Below, one piece after another: positions 1 through 9,661 of a stretch of 64,000 bases of DNA (its first letter is position 1; each line of letters starts with the position of its first letter). The stretch lies in the NCBI RefSeq assembly GCF_002835665.1, contig NZ_PIZV01000051.1, positions 177,723 to 241,722 of the forward strand. The letters run 5' to 3'. This DNA comes from Chryseobacterium sp. PMSZPI. Lineage in GTDB: Bacteria > Bacteroidota > Bacteroidia > Flavobacteriales > Weeksellaceae. The notes under the pieces were generated by a model, which was not told where the DNA came from, did no database searches, and saw only the letters and a program-made list of their open reading frames with translations. The position numbers and the translations under genes were made by a program.

Positions 1-1303
1 TGCCAATACTGTTTTTTCTGCTGTAAAATTTGCCGGGATAATCGGTTTCAGGAAAAGTAAACTGATAATAAATCGTTTTTTCCGGAAGAAAGAGTTCGCT
101 TAAAGGTCTGATGGTTTGTTTAGGGTAGTTTCTGAGATCAAAAATAATGGATTGTGTCGATTTTAGGTTTTGATACATCTCATCAAGGTCCTGGTTTTCA
201 ATAATTCCCATGTTGACATAACCAATCTTTTTGTCGTTGTCTATGAATTTCCACTTTTCAGGAGTAAGACTTTTTTCAGTAATAATATCTTTAACAAAAT
301 AGGTTTTAGCTGTAATCTCCATATTTTGCCCATTTCTTTCAATTTTTACAAAAATGGAATCTTCATTGCTGAAAAGGAACAGGTTCTTAACTTTCTTTAT
401 TTTTCCCCAAGAGTTGGATGCCGGAACGTATTTCCCAAAGTCGTTGACCATTTGAGGAATGGTTTTGCCATTAATATCGTAAATGATATCTCCTGTTTGT
501 AAGGGAATTTCTTCATGGAACGAATTGCTGTTAATTTTTGTAACGACTAATTTCCCTTCGGCATATGAATATTCTACCGGAATTTTCTTGTTTCCATATT
601 GATTGAGACTGATGAGTCTGGAGAAAAGAAATGCATGAGAATCATCGGTCTTGGTTACCAATTCGGCTAAGGTTAATTGATAGTTTTCGTCGTTATTAAT
701 CGCCAGAAACTTTGGAATCATTTCTGTTAAAACATCATTCCAGTTTTGATCGGTTTTATATTTATAGGGAAAAAAATATTCAACATAGTTCCAATATCTG
801 AATAATTCAAATAAAGAGATGGATTGGGACGAGAAGCCGGAACCATAAGAATTCTCATTTTTAAAATAGATTTTTCTTCCTCCTTTCCCGAGATAATAAT
901 TGTCCCCAATGTTTCTATTATTTTGAATATAATGAAGCTTTTGAGCGACATCTTCTGTGAATATATTAGGATGATCAATCCAGCTAAGGTCAAAGTTTTT
1001 TAAAAAATAAACTTCTTTATTCTCTTTTAAACATACTCTACATGGTGCAATTTTTCCAAGATCGTCTATCCAGTTGGAATACAAGATATTTAAACCTGTT
1101 TTGTCGTGAATGTTATCAAGCTCTTTAATTTTTTGAAAAAGCTGATGATCCCAATTTAAATTTCCCTTGGCAACATTAGGGTGATAATATTTTAGAAATC
1201 CCCAAACCCTACAAAGAGATTCCAGTTTCTGGGTTTCGGATAAAGCTTGTGCGGAGAAATGTAAACTAAAAAATAATAAAATGAAGAGAGTATATTTTCT
1301 CAT
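1..1303 (-). CDS. S41-family (C-terminal-processing-like) peptidase, 3' part cut by window edge
   Basis: A minus-strand reading frame starts at ATG 1303 and stays open to base 1, about 434 residues, so its C-terminus lies outside. Residues 1-20 form a signal peptide ending FSAQA. An N-terminal helical region (LCRVWGFLKYYHPNVAKG) is typical of secreted Bacteroidota S41 peptidases; a PDZ-like segment follows (LQTGDIIYDINGKTI), then the start of the protease core (KIGYVNMGIIENQDLDEMY, SIIFDLRNYP). The catalytic Ser/Lys pair of S41 should lie beyond the edge and cannot be checked. By family it is a periplasmic or surface protease. The next gene to the right is divergent, with 268 bp of AT-rich DNA between them. 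Confidence 0.85.
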   Translation of the reverse strand, partial: MRKYTLFILLFFSLHFSAQALSETQKLESLCRVWGFLKYYHPNVAKGNLNWDHQLFQKIKELDNIHDKTGLNILYSNWIDDLGKIAPCRVCLKENKEVYFLKNFDLSWIDHPNIFTEDVAQKLHYIQNNRNIGDNYYLGKGGRKIYFKNENSYGSGFSSQSISLFELFRYWNYVEYFFPYKYKTDQNWNDVLTEMIPKFLAINNDENYQLTLAELVTKTDDSHAFLFSRLISLNQYGNKKIPVEYSYAEGKLVVTKINSNSFHEEIPLQTGDIIYDINGKTIPQMVNDFGKYVPASNSWGKIKKVKNLFLFSNEDSIFVKIERNGQNMEITAKTYFVKDIITEKSLTPEKWKFIDNDKKIGYVNMGIIENQDLDEMYQNLKSTQSIIFDLRNYPKQTIRPLSELFLPEKTIYYQFTFPETDYPGKFYSRKNSIG

Positions 1304-1541
1304 TAAAGGTTATTATGTGTTTTTATATCAAAGATAAATTTTTAGTGTAATAAATACAATGCTTTTGAATAATAATATAAAGTAAAAAACCTGAAAAAAA
1401 AGGTTATGATGGTCAATATTATAAAAAATAATATATTAAGTATTCAGAATATAGCCCAATCATCCATACCCATTGTACTCAATAACTTCCAGTCTCCGGC
1501 CTTTTAATACTAATTTAATTATCCTTCCCATTTAAAATGCC

Positions 1542-1549
1542 TAACTTTG
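1542..1549 (+). promoter_or_regulatory. -7 promoter box TAACTTTG for the HD gene
   Basis: TAACTTTG fits the flavobacterial -7 consensus TAnnTTTG and lies 22 nt before the ATG at 1572. No clear TTG -33 box was seen at the expected spacing. Confidence 0.55.
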
Positions 1550-1571
1550 TTTATTAATATTTGACGTTTCA

Positions 1572-2798
1572 ATGCAGAATAAGCTAAAAATAATCAATGA
1601 TCCCGTTCATGGGTTTATTAAAATTCCACACGAAATTTTATTTGATATTGTTGAGCACCCCTATTTTCAAAGATTAAGAAGGATAGGGCAGACCGGTCTT
1701 TTGAATCTGATATTTCCGGGAGCTACGCATACTAGGTTTCACCATGCCCTGGGAGCGATGCATCTCATGTTTACTGCATTGGAAACATTGAAACAGAAAG
1801 GTGTTAAAATTTCTGAAGAAGAAGAAAAAGGAGCAATGCTGGCAATTTTGATGCATGATATTGGTCATGGTCCATTCTCTCATGCCTTGGAAAGTATGCT
1901 AATGGACGACTGGCACCACGAAAATCTTTCCTTATTGTTGATGAATAAATTAAATGATGAGTTTGATGGGCAATTATCTACTGCGATTGAAATGTTCCAG
2001 GGAAAATATCATCGAAAATTTTTCAATCAGCTTATTTCCTCCCAGCTTGATGTTGATCGATTGGATTATTTAAAAAGAGACAGCTTTTTTACAGGAGTAT
2101 CGGAGGGGAATATCAATACCCAGAGGATTATTTCGATGATGAATGTTTGTGAAGAAGGAGAATTGGTTATCGATGCAAAGGGAATTTATTCTATTGAAAA
2201 TTTTTTAACGGCCAGAATGTTTATGTACTGGCAGGTTTATTACCATAAGACATCTGCTTTGGCCGAATTTCTTTTGGTTAAAATCCTGGAAAGAGCAAAA
2301 TATTTGGTTTCTCAAGGGCATCAGCTTCCGGCTACAGAAAATCTCAAATATTTCTTATACAGAGGAAAAAGTTCTGCAACCGATGAGGATATAGAACGAT
2401 TTACACAACTTGATGATAATGATATTATTCAGGCTATGAAAGAATGGCAAAATTCTGATGACTTCATTTTATCATACTGGTGTAAATGTGTAATCGGAAG
2501 AAATCTTCCAAAAACAATTATTTCGTCACATCCATTTGATGAAGAAATTATTAAAGAAAAAATAGAAAAGACTAATAAATTTTTTGATATTGATAATGGT
2601 ATGGCACTTGTTCATGAGATTAAAAGAAAACTCTTACCTTACAATACAGAGAAACAGCCTATCTATCTATTGCAGAAAAATGGTAAAAAAACGAGACTAC
2701 ACGAGTCGGAAGATCAGCTTTTGTCAGGGTTAATGGTTCATAAAACAACAAGATATATCCTCATGTTCCCAAGAGATATTTCACAAATAGATTCTTAA
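1572..2798 (+). CDS. HD-domain metal-dependent phosphohydrolase
   Basis: A 408-residue protein of the HD superfamily, in the dNTP triphosphohydrolase-like group common in Bacteroidota. The metal-binding HD signature is intact: His57/His58 in RFHHALGAMHL, His95-Asp96 in LMHDIGHGPFSH and Asp160 or Asp162 in LDVDRLDYL. The N-terminal INDPVHGFI is also typical of the group. It probably hydrolyses a nucleotide phosphate in the cytoplasm; the substrate cannot be read from sequence. It has its own -7 box and stands 71 bp before lpxD on the same strand. Confidence 0.85.
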   Translation: MQNKLKIINDPVHGFIKIPHEILFDIVEHPYFQRLRRIGQTGLLNLIFPGATHTRFHHALGAMHLMFTALETLKQKGVKISEEEEKGAMLAILMHDIGHGPFSHALESMLMDDWHHENLSLLLMNKLNDEFDGQLSTAIEMFQGKYHRKFFNQLISSQLDVDRLDYLKRDSFFTGVSEGNINTQRIISMMNVCEEGELVIDAKGIYSIENFLTARMFMYWQVYYHKTSALAEFLLVKILERAKYLVSQGHQLPATENLKYFLYRGKSSATDEDIERFTQLDDNDIIQAMKEWQNSDDFILSYWCKCVIGRNLPKTIISSHPFDEEIIKEKIEKTNKFFDIDNGMALVHEIKRKLLPYNTEKQPIYLLQKNGKKTRLHESEDQLLSGLMVHKTTRYILMFPRDISQIDS

Positions 2799-2835
2799 AA
2801 ATTATTAAAATTTACGATCTCAAACCAAAACGTGT

Positions 2836-2863
2836 TTGCAAATTCTAGAATTTCTTATCTTTG
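2836..2863 (+). promoter_or_regulatory. Promoter of the lpx cluster: TTG-17-TATCTTTG
   Basis: TTG at 2836-2838 and TATCTTTG at 2856-2863 are separated by 17 nt, a full match to the Bacteroidota -33/-7 consensus. The chosen lpxD ATG (2870) begins only 6 nt after the -7 box, so the transcript would have almost no leader. Confidence 0.65.
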
Positions 2864-2869
2864 CAGAAT

Positions 2870-3901
2870 ATGGAATTTACAGCTTCGCAAATTGCAAGTT
2901 TTATTGACGGAAAAATAATAGGTGACGAGAACGCACTTATTACAGGGGTTTCACCAATTGAAAATGGAGAATCAGGACATCTTTCTTTTATAGCACAAGA
3001 TCGTTTCTCTCATTTTTTGGATACCTCAAAATGCTCCGTTATTATTGTTTCGGAAAAACTTCTGGCTAAAAATAATTACAACCCTACTATAATCGTTGTG
3101 AAAGATGCTTATCTTTCTTTCCAAATTCTGATGAATCTATATCAGGAAATGAAGGGAAGAAAAGAAGGTATCGAAAATGGTTCTTCTATTCATGACACAG
3201 CTGTGATAGGTGATAAAGCTTATATCGGAGCATTTACTTATGTTTCTGAAAAGGCTAAAATCGGTGAGGGATCACAAATCTATCCACATGTATATATCGG
3301 AAAAGGAGTGAAAATTGGTAAAAACTGTAAAATTGACAGTGGAGCCAGAATTTATGATTACTGCATTATCGGTGATAATTGTGTGATTCATTCCAATACA
3401 GTGATAGGTGGAGATGGATTTGGTTTTCAGCCAACAGCAGATGGATTTAAAAAAATCCCACAATTAGGGAATGTTATTATTGAAGATGATGTTGAAATTG
3501 GTTCTAATTGCAGTATTGACAGAGCTACAATAGGCTCTACCATTATTGGAAAAGGAACAAAAATCGATAACTTGATTCAAATTGCCCATAACGTAAAAAT
3601 TGGTCAAAATAACGTAATCGCTGCCCAAGCAGGAATTGCAGGCTCTACAACCATTGGAGACTGGAATCAAATCGGAGGTCAGGTAGGAATTGTAGGACAT
3701 ATTAAAATCGGAAATCAAGTGAAAATTCAGGCTCAGAGTGGTGTGAATTCTAGCGTTAATGATAAAGAAACATTATATGGTTCTCCTGCAATCAGCTATA
3801 ATGATTATCTAAGGAATTATGTTCATTTCAGAAATTTTACTGAAATTGTAAGCAGAATAAATAATCTTGAGAATAACTCAAAAGATAATACTAATGAGTG
3901 A
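2870..3901 (+). CDS. lpxD: UDP-3-O-acylglucosamine N-acyltransferase LpxD
   Basis: LpxD adds the second 3-hydroxyacyl chain, from acyl-ACP, to UDP-3-O-acyl-glucosamine in lipid A synthesis. The 343-residue protein has the usual N-terminal uridine-binding domain (about 1-100) and a left-handed beta-helix of hexapeptide repeats ([16 protein letters not shown] and many more). The catalytic His is His240 in [11 protein letters not shown] 2870 is preferred to the in-frame TTG at 2861, because that TTG lies inside the -7 box. It is the first gene of lpxD / lpxC-fabZ / lpxA and overlaps the next by 8 nt (ATGAGTGA). Confidence 0.95.
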   Translation: MEFTASQIASFIDGKIIGDENALITGVSPIENGESGHLSFIAQDRFSHFLDTSKCSVIIVSEKLLAKNNYNPTIIVVKDAYLSFQILMNLYQEMKGRKEGIENGSSIHDTAVIGDKAYIGAFTYVSEKAKIGEGSQIYPHVYIGKGVKIGKNCKIDSGARIYDYCIIGDNCVIHSNTVIGGDGFGFQPTADGFKKIPQLGNVIIEDDVEIGSNCSIDRATIGSTIIGKGTKIDNLIQIAHNVKIGQNNVIAAQAGIAGSTTIGDWNQIGGQVGIVGHIKIGNQVKIQAQSGVNSSVNDKETLYGSPAISYNDYLRNYVHFRNFTEIVSRINNLENNSKDNTNE

Positions 3902-5291
3902 TATGCAAAAAACACTTCAGAAAGAGGTAACTCTTTCTGGAATTGGTCTTCATACTGGTAGAGAAGTAAAACTTACCATTAAACCTGCAAAAGAAAACAC
4001 AGGTTTTGTATTTGTAAGAACAGACCTTGAGGGACATCCTCAGGTTGAGGCGGATGTAAATTATGTTGTAGCAACAGAAAGAGGAACAACATTAGAAAAG
4101 CTGGGAGTAAAGATTACAACTTGTGAACATCTTTTAGCAGCTTTAGTAGGTTGTGATATTGATAACGCAATCTTAGAAATGGATGCCTCTGAGCCTCCAA
4201 TTTTGGATGGATCTTCAAAATTCTTTGTGGAAGCTATCGAAAGTGTAGGGGTTACAGAGCAAAGTGTAGCCAGAGAATACCTGGTAGTAAAAGAAGTTCT
4301 TACTTATAGTGATCCGGCTACCGGTTCGGAAATTACAATTATCCCTTCAGATACATACGAAGTAACGACTATGGTAGATTTTGGAACCAAAGTATTGGGA
4401 ACCCAAAATGCTACTCTTAAAAATATTTCTGAGTTTAAAGATGAAATCTCTTCTGCAAGAACATTCAGTTTCCTGCACGAATTGGAAATGCTTTTAGATC
4501 ATGGATTGATCAAAGGAGGAGATATCTCCAATGCTATTGTATATGTAGATAAAGATCTTACTCCGGAAACTACAGAAAAATTGAAAAAAGCATTTGGAAA
4601 AGATAACGTTTCTATCAGACCAAATGGTATTTTGGATAACCTAAACCTAAACTATCCTAACGAAGCTGCAAGACATAAATTACTAGATGTAATTGGTGAC
4701 TTGGCATTAGCCGGGGTGAAAATCAAAGGAAAAGTTATTGCTAATAAACCAGGACATTATGTAAATACGCAGTTTGCTAAAAAGCTGAACCGTCAATGGA
4801 AATTACAGAAGAAAAAAAATGTTCCTGATTTTGATTTAACTAAAGAGCCGGTGTTTGATATCAACGGAATTATGAAGTTAATGCCTCATAGACCCCCGTT
4901 CTTATTGATCGATAAAGTTCTTGAACTTTCAGATTCACATGTAGTAGGATTGAAAAATGTTACAATGAATGAACCTTTCTTCGTTGGACATTTCCCTAAA
5001 GAGCCTGTAATGCCAGGAGTTCTTCAAGTGGAAGCACTAGCCCAAACCGGAGGTATTCTGGTGCTGGCAAGTGTTCCGGATCCGGAAAACTATTCTACTT
5101 ATTTTATCAAAATAGATAAAGTGAAATTCAAGAGAAAAGTAGTTCCGGGTGATACTATTATTTTCAAAATTGAATTGATAGAGCCTATCAGAAGAGGTAT
5201 CGTTCACATGCAAGGGTACGGATATGTAGGAGATACAGTGGCAGTAGAAGCGGAGCTAATGGCTCAAGTTGCAAAAAATAAAGTTGATTAA
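3894..5291 (+). CDS. lpxC/fabZ: Bifunctional LpxC deacetylase / FabZ 3-hydroxyacyl-ACP dehydratase
   Basis: A 465-residue fusion. Residues 1 to about 305 are LpxC, the Zn deacetylase that commits UDP-3-O-acyl-GlcNAc to lipid A; the Zn ligands are visible as His79 ([10 protein letters not shown]), His261 and Asp265 ([11 protein letters not shown]). Residues from about 320 are FabZ, a fatty-acid dehydratase, with [13 protein letters not shown] and catalytic His366 ([11 protein letters not shown]) and Glu380 (QVEALAQ). The fusion is a known Bacteroidota trait and joins two enzymes that compete for the 3-hydroxyacyl-ACP pool. ATG 3894 overlaps the lpxD stop; ATG 3903 is an alternative. The stop is followed at once by the lpxA ATG, so translation is probably coupled. 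Confidence 0.95.
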   Translation: MSDMQKTLQKEVTLSGIGLHTGREVKLTIKPAKENTGFVFVRTDLEGHPQVEADVNYVVATERGTTLEKLGVKITTCEHLLAALVGCDIDNAILEMDASEPPILDGSSKFFVEAIESVGVTEQSVAREYLVVKEVLTYSDPATGSEITIIPSDTYEVTTMVDFGTKVLGTQNATLKNISEFKDEISSARTFSFLHELEMLLDHGLIKGGDISNAIVYVDKDLTPETTEKLKKAFGKDNVSIRPNGILDNLNLNYPNEAARHKLLDVIGDLALAGVKIKGKVIANKPGHYVNTQFAKKLNRQWKLQKKKNVPDFDLTKEPVFDINGIMKLMPHRPPFLLIDKVLELSDSHVVGLKNVTMNEPFFVGHFPKEPVMPGVLQVEALAQTGGILVLASVPDPENYSTYFIKIDKVKFKRKVVPGDTIIFKIELIEPIRRGIVHMQGYGYVGDTVAVEAELMAQVAKNKVD

Positions 5292-6080
5292 ATGATTCAT
5301 CAGTTAGCAGCCGTAGATAAACGTGCGAAAATCAGCAAAAATGTAATTGTAGAACCATTTACTACAATTGCAGGAGATGTAGAAATTGGAGAAGGTACAT
5401 GGATTGGTCCCAATGTTACCATTATGGAGGGGGCAAGAATCGGAAAAGATTGTAAAATCTTTCCCGGAACAGTAATTTCTGCAATTCCTCAGGACTTAAA
5501 GTTTGATGGAGAAGATACACAAACCATTATTGGAGATAATACGACTTTAAGAGAATGTGTTACCATCAACAGAGGAACAAAAGCATTAGGATATACGAAA
5601 GTAGGAAGTAACTGTCTTATTATGGCAACTTCGCACGTGGCTCACGACTGTATCATCGGAGATAATGTAATTATCGCTAATGGTTGTGGTATTGCAGGAC
5701 ATGTGGAGATCGGTGATTTTACAGTAATGGGTGGTTTGTCAGCTGTTCAACAGTTTGGTAAAATCGGAAAACATACAATGATTTCAGGAGGTTCCCTGAT
5801 CAGAAAAGATATTCCTCCTTACGTAAAAGTAGCGAGAGACCCAATCTCTTATGCAGGTATTAATTCTGTTGGTTTAAGAAGAAGAGGATTTTCTAATGAA
5901 AAAATCTTTGAAATCCAAAAAATTTACAGAGCTATTTTCCAGATGAAAATGAATGTTTCTCAAGCTTTAGCATATATTGAAAAAGAAATGCTTCCTACCG
6001 CTGAAAGAGATGAAATCTTACAATTCATTCAAAACTCCCCGAGAGGTATTGTAAAAGGGTACGGAACAGGTAAAGAGTAA
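5292..6080 (+). CDS. lpxA: UDP-N-acetylglucosamine O-acyltransferase LpxA
   Basis: LpxA catalyses the first lipid A step, 3-O-acylation of UDP-GlcNAc by 3-hydroxyacyl-ACP. At 262 residues it has the normal family length: an N-terminal left-handed beta-helix of hexapeptide repeats and a helical C-terminal domain from about residue 190 (RRRGFSNEKIFEIQKIYRAI). The catalytic His is His118 in SHVAHDC, matching His125 of E. coli LpxA. The ATG follows the lpxC-fabZ stop with no gap, which points to coupled translation. A small secreted protein starts 7 nt after the stop. Confidence 0.96.
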   Translation: MIHQLAAVDKRAKISKNVIVEPFTTIAGDVEIGEGTWIGPNVTIMEGARIGKDCKIFPGTVISAIPQDLKFDGEDTQTIIGDNTTLRECVTINRGTKALGYTKVGSNCLIMATSHVAHDCIIGDNVIIANGCGIAGHVEIGDFTVMGGLSAVQQFGKIGKHTMISGGSLIRKDIPPYVKVARDPISYAGINSVGLRRRGFSNEKIFEIQKIYRAIFQMKMNVSQALAYIEKEMLPTAERDEILQFIQNSPRGIVKGYGTGKE

Positions 6081-6087
6081 TAACAAT

Positions 6088-6441
6088 ATGATACGAATCC
6101 TTTTCATATTAAGTTTTATTTTACTTTCAACCGGTTGGGCTTTTGGTCAAGTAAAATTGCAGGGAGATACTGTAAATTTGACTCAGGATATGAAATATTT
6201 GAATTCGTTCAGTATCCATCAAAAACAAGATACTTTGACAGATCAGTTAGTGAAAAACACAAACCTGAATATCAATCAAAGTTTAAAAGCTGTTTATGTT
6301 AAAAATAATGGTTTTAAAAAAGAAGTAGATTATTTTAAATCTAACGAAAATGTTTTTGAAAATGAATTTGGAAGGATAAAAATAAATGAAACACCACGTG
6401 ACAGAATTGAGTCCGTTCTAAACATAATTTTAAATAAGTAA
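6088..6441 (+). CDS. Small secreted protein of unknown function between lpxA and efp
   Basis: A 117-residue protein not recognised as any family. Residues 1-20 form a signal peptide (hydrophobic FILSFILLSTGWAFG, cut before Q). The mature part of about 97 residues is polar, has no cysteine and ends in a helix-like stretch (RDRIESVLNIILNK). It begins 7 nt after lpxA and ends 12 nt before efp, so it is surely co-transcribed with the lpx genes. Position and export suggest an envelope role, but nothing in the sequence shows which. Confidence 0.75.
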   Translation: MIRILFILSFILLSTGWAFGQVKLQGDTVNLTQDMKYLNSFSIHQKQDTLTDQLVKNTNLNINQSLKAVYVKNNGFKKEVDYFKSNENVFENEFGRIKINETPRDRIESVLNIILNK

Positions 6442-6453
6442 TATAATATATTA

Positions 6454-7020
6454 ATGGCAACAAGCAACGATATCAGAAAAGGGCTTTGCATCGAGTATAG
6501 CAATGATATTTTTAAAGTAATCGAGTTCCTTCACGTAAAACCAGGAAAAGGACCTGCTTTCGTAAGAACAAAATTAAAGTCAGTAACCAACGGTAAAGTA
6601 ATTGATAATACTTTCTCTGCAGGGCACAAAATTGACGAAGTAAAAGTAATTACCAGAAAGTTCCAATATCTTTATGATGACGAGAATGGATTCCACTTCA
6701 TGAATAATGACGATTTCTCTCAGTTATACATCAACAAAGAAATGATTGAGAACGCTCAGTTTATGAAAGCTGGTGAAGAAGTAACCATCATTTTGAAAGA
6801 AGCTGATGAAACGCCTCTTTCTGCTGAACTTCCACAATCAGTATATCTTGACGTTATCGAGGCTGATCCAGGTGTAAAAGGAAACACTGCAACAAACGCT
6901 CTTAAAAACGCAATCGTTGAAACAGGAGCAAGAGTAATGGTTCCTTTGTTCATTGAACCGGGAGACAAAATTAAAGTAAGCACTGAAGACGGTAGCTACT
7001 TAGAAAGAGTAAAAGAATAA
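6454..7020 (+). CDS. efp: Translation elongation factor P
   Basis: EF-P relieves ribosomes stalled on polyproline. At 188 residues it has the normal length and three beta domains: KOW-like (about 1-60), OB (65-125) and the C-terminal OB domain ending in GDKIKVSTEDGSYLERVKE. The exposed loop is PGKG with Lys32 at the tip, the residue that is post-translationally modified in many bacteria. No modifying enzyme is seen in this window. It is the last gene of the lpx transcript, with a hairpin terminator from 7034. Confidence 0.96.
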   Translation: MATSNDIRKGLCIEYSNDIFKVIEFLHVKPGKGPAFVRTKLKSVTNGKVIDNTFSAGHKIDEVKVITRKFQYLYDDENGFHFMNNDDFSQLYINKEMIENAQFMKAGEEVTIILKEADETPLSAELPQSVYLDVIEADPGVKGNTATNALKNAIVETGARVMVPLFIEPGDKIKVSTEDGSYLERVKE

Positions 7021-7033
7021 ATAAAATTTACAT

Positions 7034-7070
7034 AAATTCGGTTTGCATTAGCAGTCCGAATTTTGTTTTA
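7034..7070 (+). terminator. Terminator after efp
   Basis: Stem AAATTCGG (7034-7041) pairs with CCGAATTT (7056-7063) across a 14-nt loop, followed by TTTGTTTTAT. It separates the lpx-efp unit from the second lpxD-like gene. Confidence 0.6.
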
Positions 7071-7087
7071 TAAGAAAAACTATTGTT

Positions 7088-7990
7088 ATGAGATTTCATT
7101 CTCCGCAAAAGCTTAAAACGATTGCAGATTTAATAGGCTCAAAATTCGTGGGACCGGAAGACTTTGAAGTTTTGGGTTCTAACGAAATTCATATGGTAAA
7201 ACCGGGAGATATTGTGTTTGTCAACCATCCCAAATATTATGATAAAGCGTTAAATTCTGCAGCGACTATTATTTTAATTGATAAAGAAGTTGATTGTCCA
7301 GAAGGCAAGGCTCTTTTAGTGTCTGATGATCCTTTCAGGGATTTCAATAAAATCAATACACATTTTACAAGAATATATAATTTCACAGAAGAACTTCATG
7401 ATGCAGAAATTGGAGACGGAACAAAGATTCATCCTTCTGCAGTGATTGGAAACAATGTGAAAATTGGGAAAAATTGCCTTATCTTCCCTAATGTTGTGAT
7501 CGGAGATAGAACCGTTATTGGTGATAATGTCATCATTCAGTCCGGTACTGTATTGGGAGGAGATGCTTTTTATTATAGAAAGCTGAACGGGAATTTTGAT
7601 CGCCTAATCTCTGTTGGAAATGTTGTCATTGAAGATCATGTTGAAATTGGAAACAACTGTACGATTGATAGAGGAGTTACTGACTCTACTGTAATTGGAG
7701 AAGGATCTGTTTTGGATAATCTGATTCAGATTGGGCATGATACGGTTATCGGAAAAAAATGTCTGATTGCTTCTCAGGTTGGTATCGCAGGATGCTGTAT
7801 CATTGAAGACGAAGTAACGATTTGGGGGCAAGTAGGAATTGCCTCAGGGCTCACTATAGAGAAAGGCACTGTGTTATTAGCCAAAGCAGGAGTCAATAAA
7901 GATCTTAAAAAAGGAACCTATATCGGGTTATTTGCTGAAGATTTTAAGTCGTATCTGAAAAAAGAAGTAAAACTGAGAAATCTCAAATAA
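7088..7990 (+). CDS. Second LpxD-like acyltransferase
   Basis: A 300-residue hexapeptide-repeat protein, about 40 residues shorter than the LpxD at 2870. It keeps an N-terminal LpxD-type domain (about 1-100), the beta-helix, the TIDRG and NLIQIGHD segments, and a histidine at the catalytic place (His217), so it may be an active N-acyltransferase. The C-terminus is a short basic helix (DFKSYLKKEVKLRNL). A paralog could put a different acyl chain on lipid A or act on another nucleotide sugar; sequence alone cannot decide. It lies 67 bp after efp beyond a terminator and 90 bp before sucD. Confidence 0.85.
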   Translation: MRFHSPQKLKTIADLIGSKFVGPEDFEVLGSNEIHMVKPGDIVFVNHPKYYDKALNSAATIILIDKEVDCPEGKALLVSDDPFRDFNKINTHFTRIYNFTEELHDAEIGDGTKIHPSAVIGNNVKIGKNCLIFPNVVIGDRTVIGDNVIIQSGTVLGGDAFYYRKLNGNFDRLISVGNVVIEDHVEIGNNCTIDRGVTDSTVIGEGSVLDNLIQIGHDTVIGKKCLIASQVGIAGCCIIEDEVTIWGQVGIASGLTIEKGTVLLAKAGVNKDLKKGTYIGLFAEDFKSYLKKEVKLRNLK

Positions 7991-8030
7991 ACAATTCCAA
8001 AGGTTTTATCCAAAATCAAAGAAATTTGAG

Positions 8031-8038
8031 TAAATTTG
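8031..8038 (+). promoter_or_regulatory. -7 box TAAATTTG for sucD
   Basis: A full TAnnTTTG match 42 nt before the sucD ATG, followed by an AT-rich leader. No clear -33 TTG at standard spacing. Confidence 0.5.
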
Positions 8039-8080
8039 TGAGCATTAATAAAATAATAAATAAATTAAAACAACAATAAA

Positions 8081-8953
8081 ATGTCAATTTTAGTAAACAA
8101 AGATTCTAAAGTAATTGTACAAGGATTTACAGGGAACGAAGGTACTTTCCATGCTAGTCAGATGATTGAATACGGAACAAACGTAGTAGGTGGAGTTACT
8201 CCGGGTAAAGGAGGTAGCGAGCACTTAGGAAAACCGGTATTTAATACAGTAGCTGACGCTGTTGAAAAAGCAGGAGCAAACGTTAGTATTATTTTCGTAC
8301 CACCGGCATTCGCTGCAGATGCAATTATGGAAGCTGCTGAAGCAGGTATCAAAGTAATTGTATGTATTACTGAAGGTATTCCTGTAGCTGATATGGTAAA
8401 AGTAAAATCTTATATCGCTGACAGAGACTGCAGATTAATCGGACCAAACTGCCCTGGAATCATTACTTCTGAAGAAGCTAAAATTGGTATTATGCCTGGA
8501 TTCGTTTTCAAAAAAGGGAAAGTAGGTATCGTTTCAAAATCAGGTACCCTTACTTACGAAGCTGCTGATCAGGTTGTAAGAGCAGGTTACGGTATCTCTA
8601 CTGCAATCGGTATCGGTGGTGACCCAATTATCGGAACTACTACAAGAGAAGCTCTTGAATTATTCATCAACGACCCTGAAACGGAAGCTGTTGTAATGAT
8701 TGGTGAAATCGGTGGAGGATTAGAAGCTGAAGCAGCTAGATGGTACAAAGCTAGTGGATCTACTAAACCGGTTGTAGGATTTATCGCTGGACAAACAGCT
8801 CCAAAAGGAAGAACAATGGGACACGCTGGTGCTATCGTAGGTGGTGCAGAAGATACAGCACAGGCAAAAATGGAAATCATGAGAGAGAACGGTATCAACG
8901 TTGTTGATTCTCCTGCTGATATCGGTGCTACTGTTGCAAAAGTTCTAGGATAA
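8081..8953 (+). CDS. sucD: Succinate-CoA ligase (ADP-forming), alpha subunit
   Basis: SucD makes succinate, CoA and ATP/GTP from succinyl-CoA in the TCA cycle, as a complex with SucC. The 290-residue protein has the CoA-binding Rossmann start ([19 protein letters not shown]) and the phospho-histidine loop GHAGAIVGG with His248. sucC is not next to it here, unlike the E. coli arrangement; separated subunit genes occur in this phylum. The downstream outer-membrane gene starts 19 bp after the stop and may share the transcript. Confidence 0.96.
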   Translation: MSILVNKDSKVIVQGFTGNEGTFHASQMIEYGTNVVGGVTPGKGGSEHLGKPVFNTVADAVEKAGANVSIIFVPPAFAADAIMEAAEAGIKVIVCITEGIPVADMVKVKSYIADRDCRLIGPNCPGIITSEEAKIGIMPGFVFKKGKVGIVSKSGTLTYEAADQVVRAGYGISTAIGIGGDPIIGTTTREALELFINDPETEAVVMIGEIGGGLEAEAARWYKASGSTKPVVGFIAGQTAPKGRTMGHAGAIVGGAEDTAQAKMEIMRENGINVVDSPADIGATVAKVLG

Positions 8954-8972
8954 TCTATAAAACCAAACCCAT

Positions 8973-9641
8973 ATGAAAAAACTTTTATTAGCCTCAGCTT
9001 TGACTTTATCTGCTCTTTCGTTTGCACAGGTGCAATGGAAAAATACCAGATTTGGTCTTACCGCAGGTTTAAACTACTCCAGAGTAGCAAATGCCCATAA
9101 TCCTTCCGGCCCTAGATACGCTTTCCAAGGTGGAGCTTTGGCCCTGATCCCGGTAGGAAAGGCAAACCAATTTTTTATACAACCGGAACTTTCGTACTAT
9201 GGTGCGGGAGAAACAGGGAAAGATAGTGACGCTAAAGGAAAAGATGGTTACGACGCAGTATATGCTAACAACTATCTGAGTGTGCCTGTCTATTTTAAAG
9301 GATACTTTTCAGAAGCTGCATCAGAATTCTTTGGATTAGTAGGACCGAGATTTAACTTTTTGCTAAGTCAAAATGTTAAAAATGCTCCGATAGGCAGACC
9401 TTATTACGATCCTGATGTTACTGATCCGGCTTATCCGGGAGTAAACGGTAAAGCGAAAAGCTTTAACTGGGGAATTGGACTAGGAGTAGGATATAGCTAT
9501 AAGAGACAATTAGAAGTTGCTGTTAAATATGACATTGGCCTTGGTGATACTTATCCTGGTCTTGCAAAAGAAAGAGGAGGTACCGACAAGAAAAAGTCTG
9601 AACAGGTTCTTGCTCTTACGCTAAGCTACATATTCAAATAA
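8973..9641 (+). CDS. Outer-membrane beta-barrel (porin-like/PorT-type) protein
   Basis: A 222-residue protein with a signal peptide cut near SFAQVQ. The rest alternates polar and aromatic residues in the manner of 8- to 10-stranded barrels (FFIQPELSYYGAG, NYLSVPVYFKGYF, FNWGIGLGVGYSY) and ends with an aromatic residue close to the end (LALTLSYIFK). It resembles the general outer-membrane beta-barrel family used for PorT-like proteins, but is too generic for a specific function. It is followed by a strong terminator. Confidence 0.8.
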   Translation: MKKLLLASALTLSALSFAQVQWKNTRFGLTAGLNYSRVANAHNPSGPRYAFQGGALALIPVGKANQFFIQPELSYYGAGETGKDSDAKGKDGYDAVYANNYLSVPVYFKGYFSEAASEFFGLVGPRFNFLLSQNVKNAPIGRPYYDPDVTDPAYPGVNGKAKSFNWGIGLGVGYSYKRQLEVAVKYDIGLGDTYPGLAKERGGTDKKKSEQVLALTLSYIFK

Positions 9642-9661
9642 AATAATTATTCAGAATATAA

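Noticed and set aside
2861..2869. TTG start for lpxD three codons upstream
   Set aside because: It falls inside the -7 promoter box TATCTTTG; ATG 2870 is used instead.
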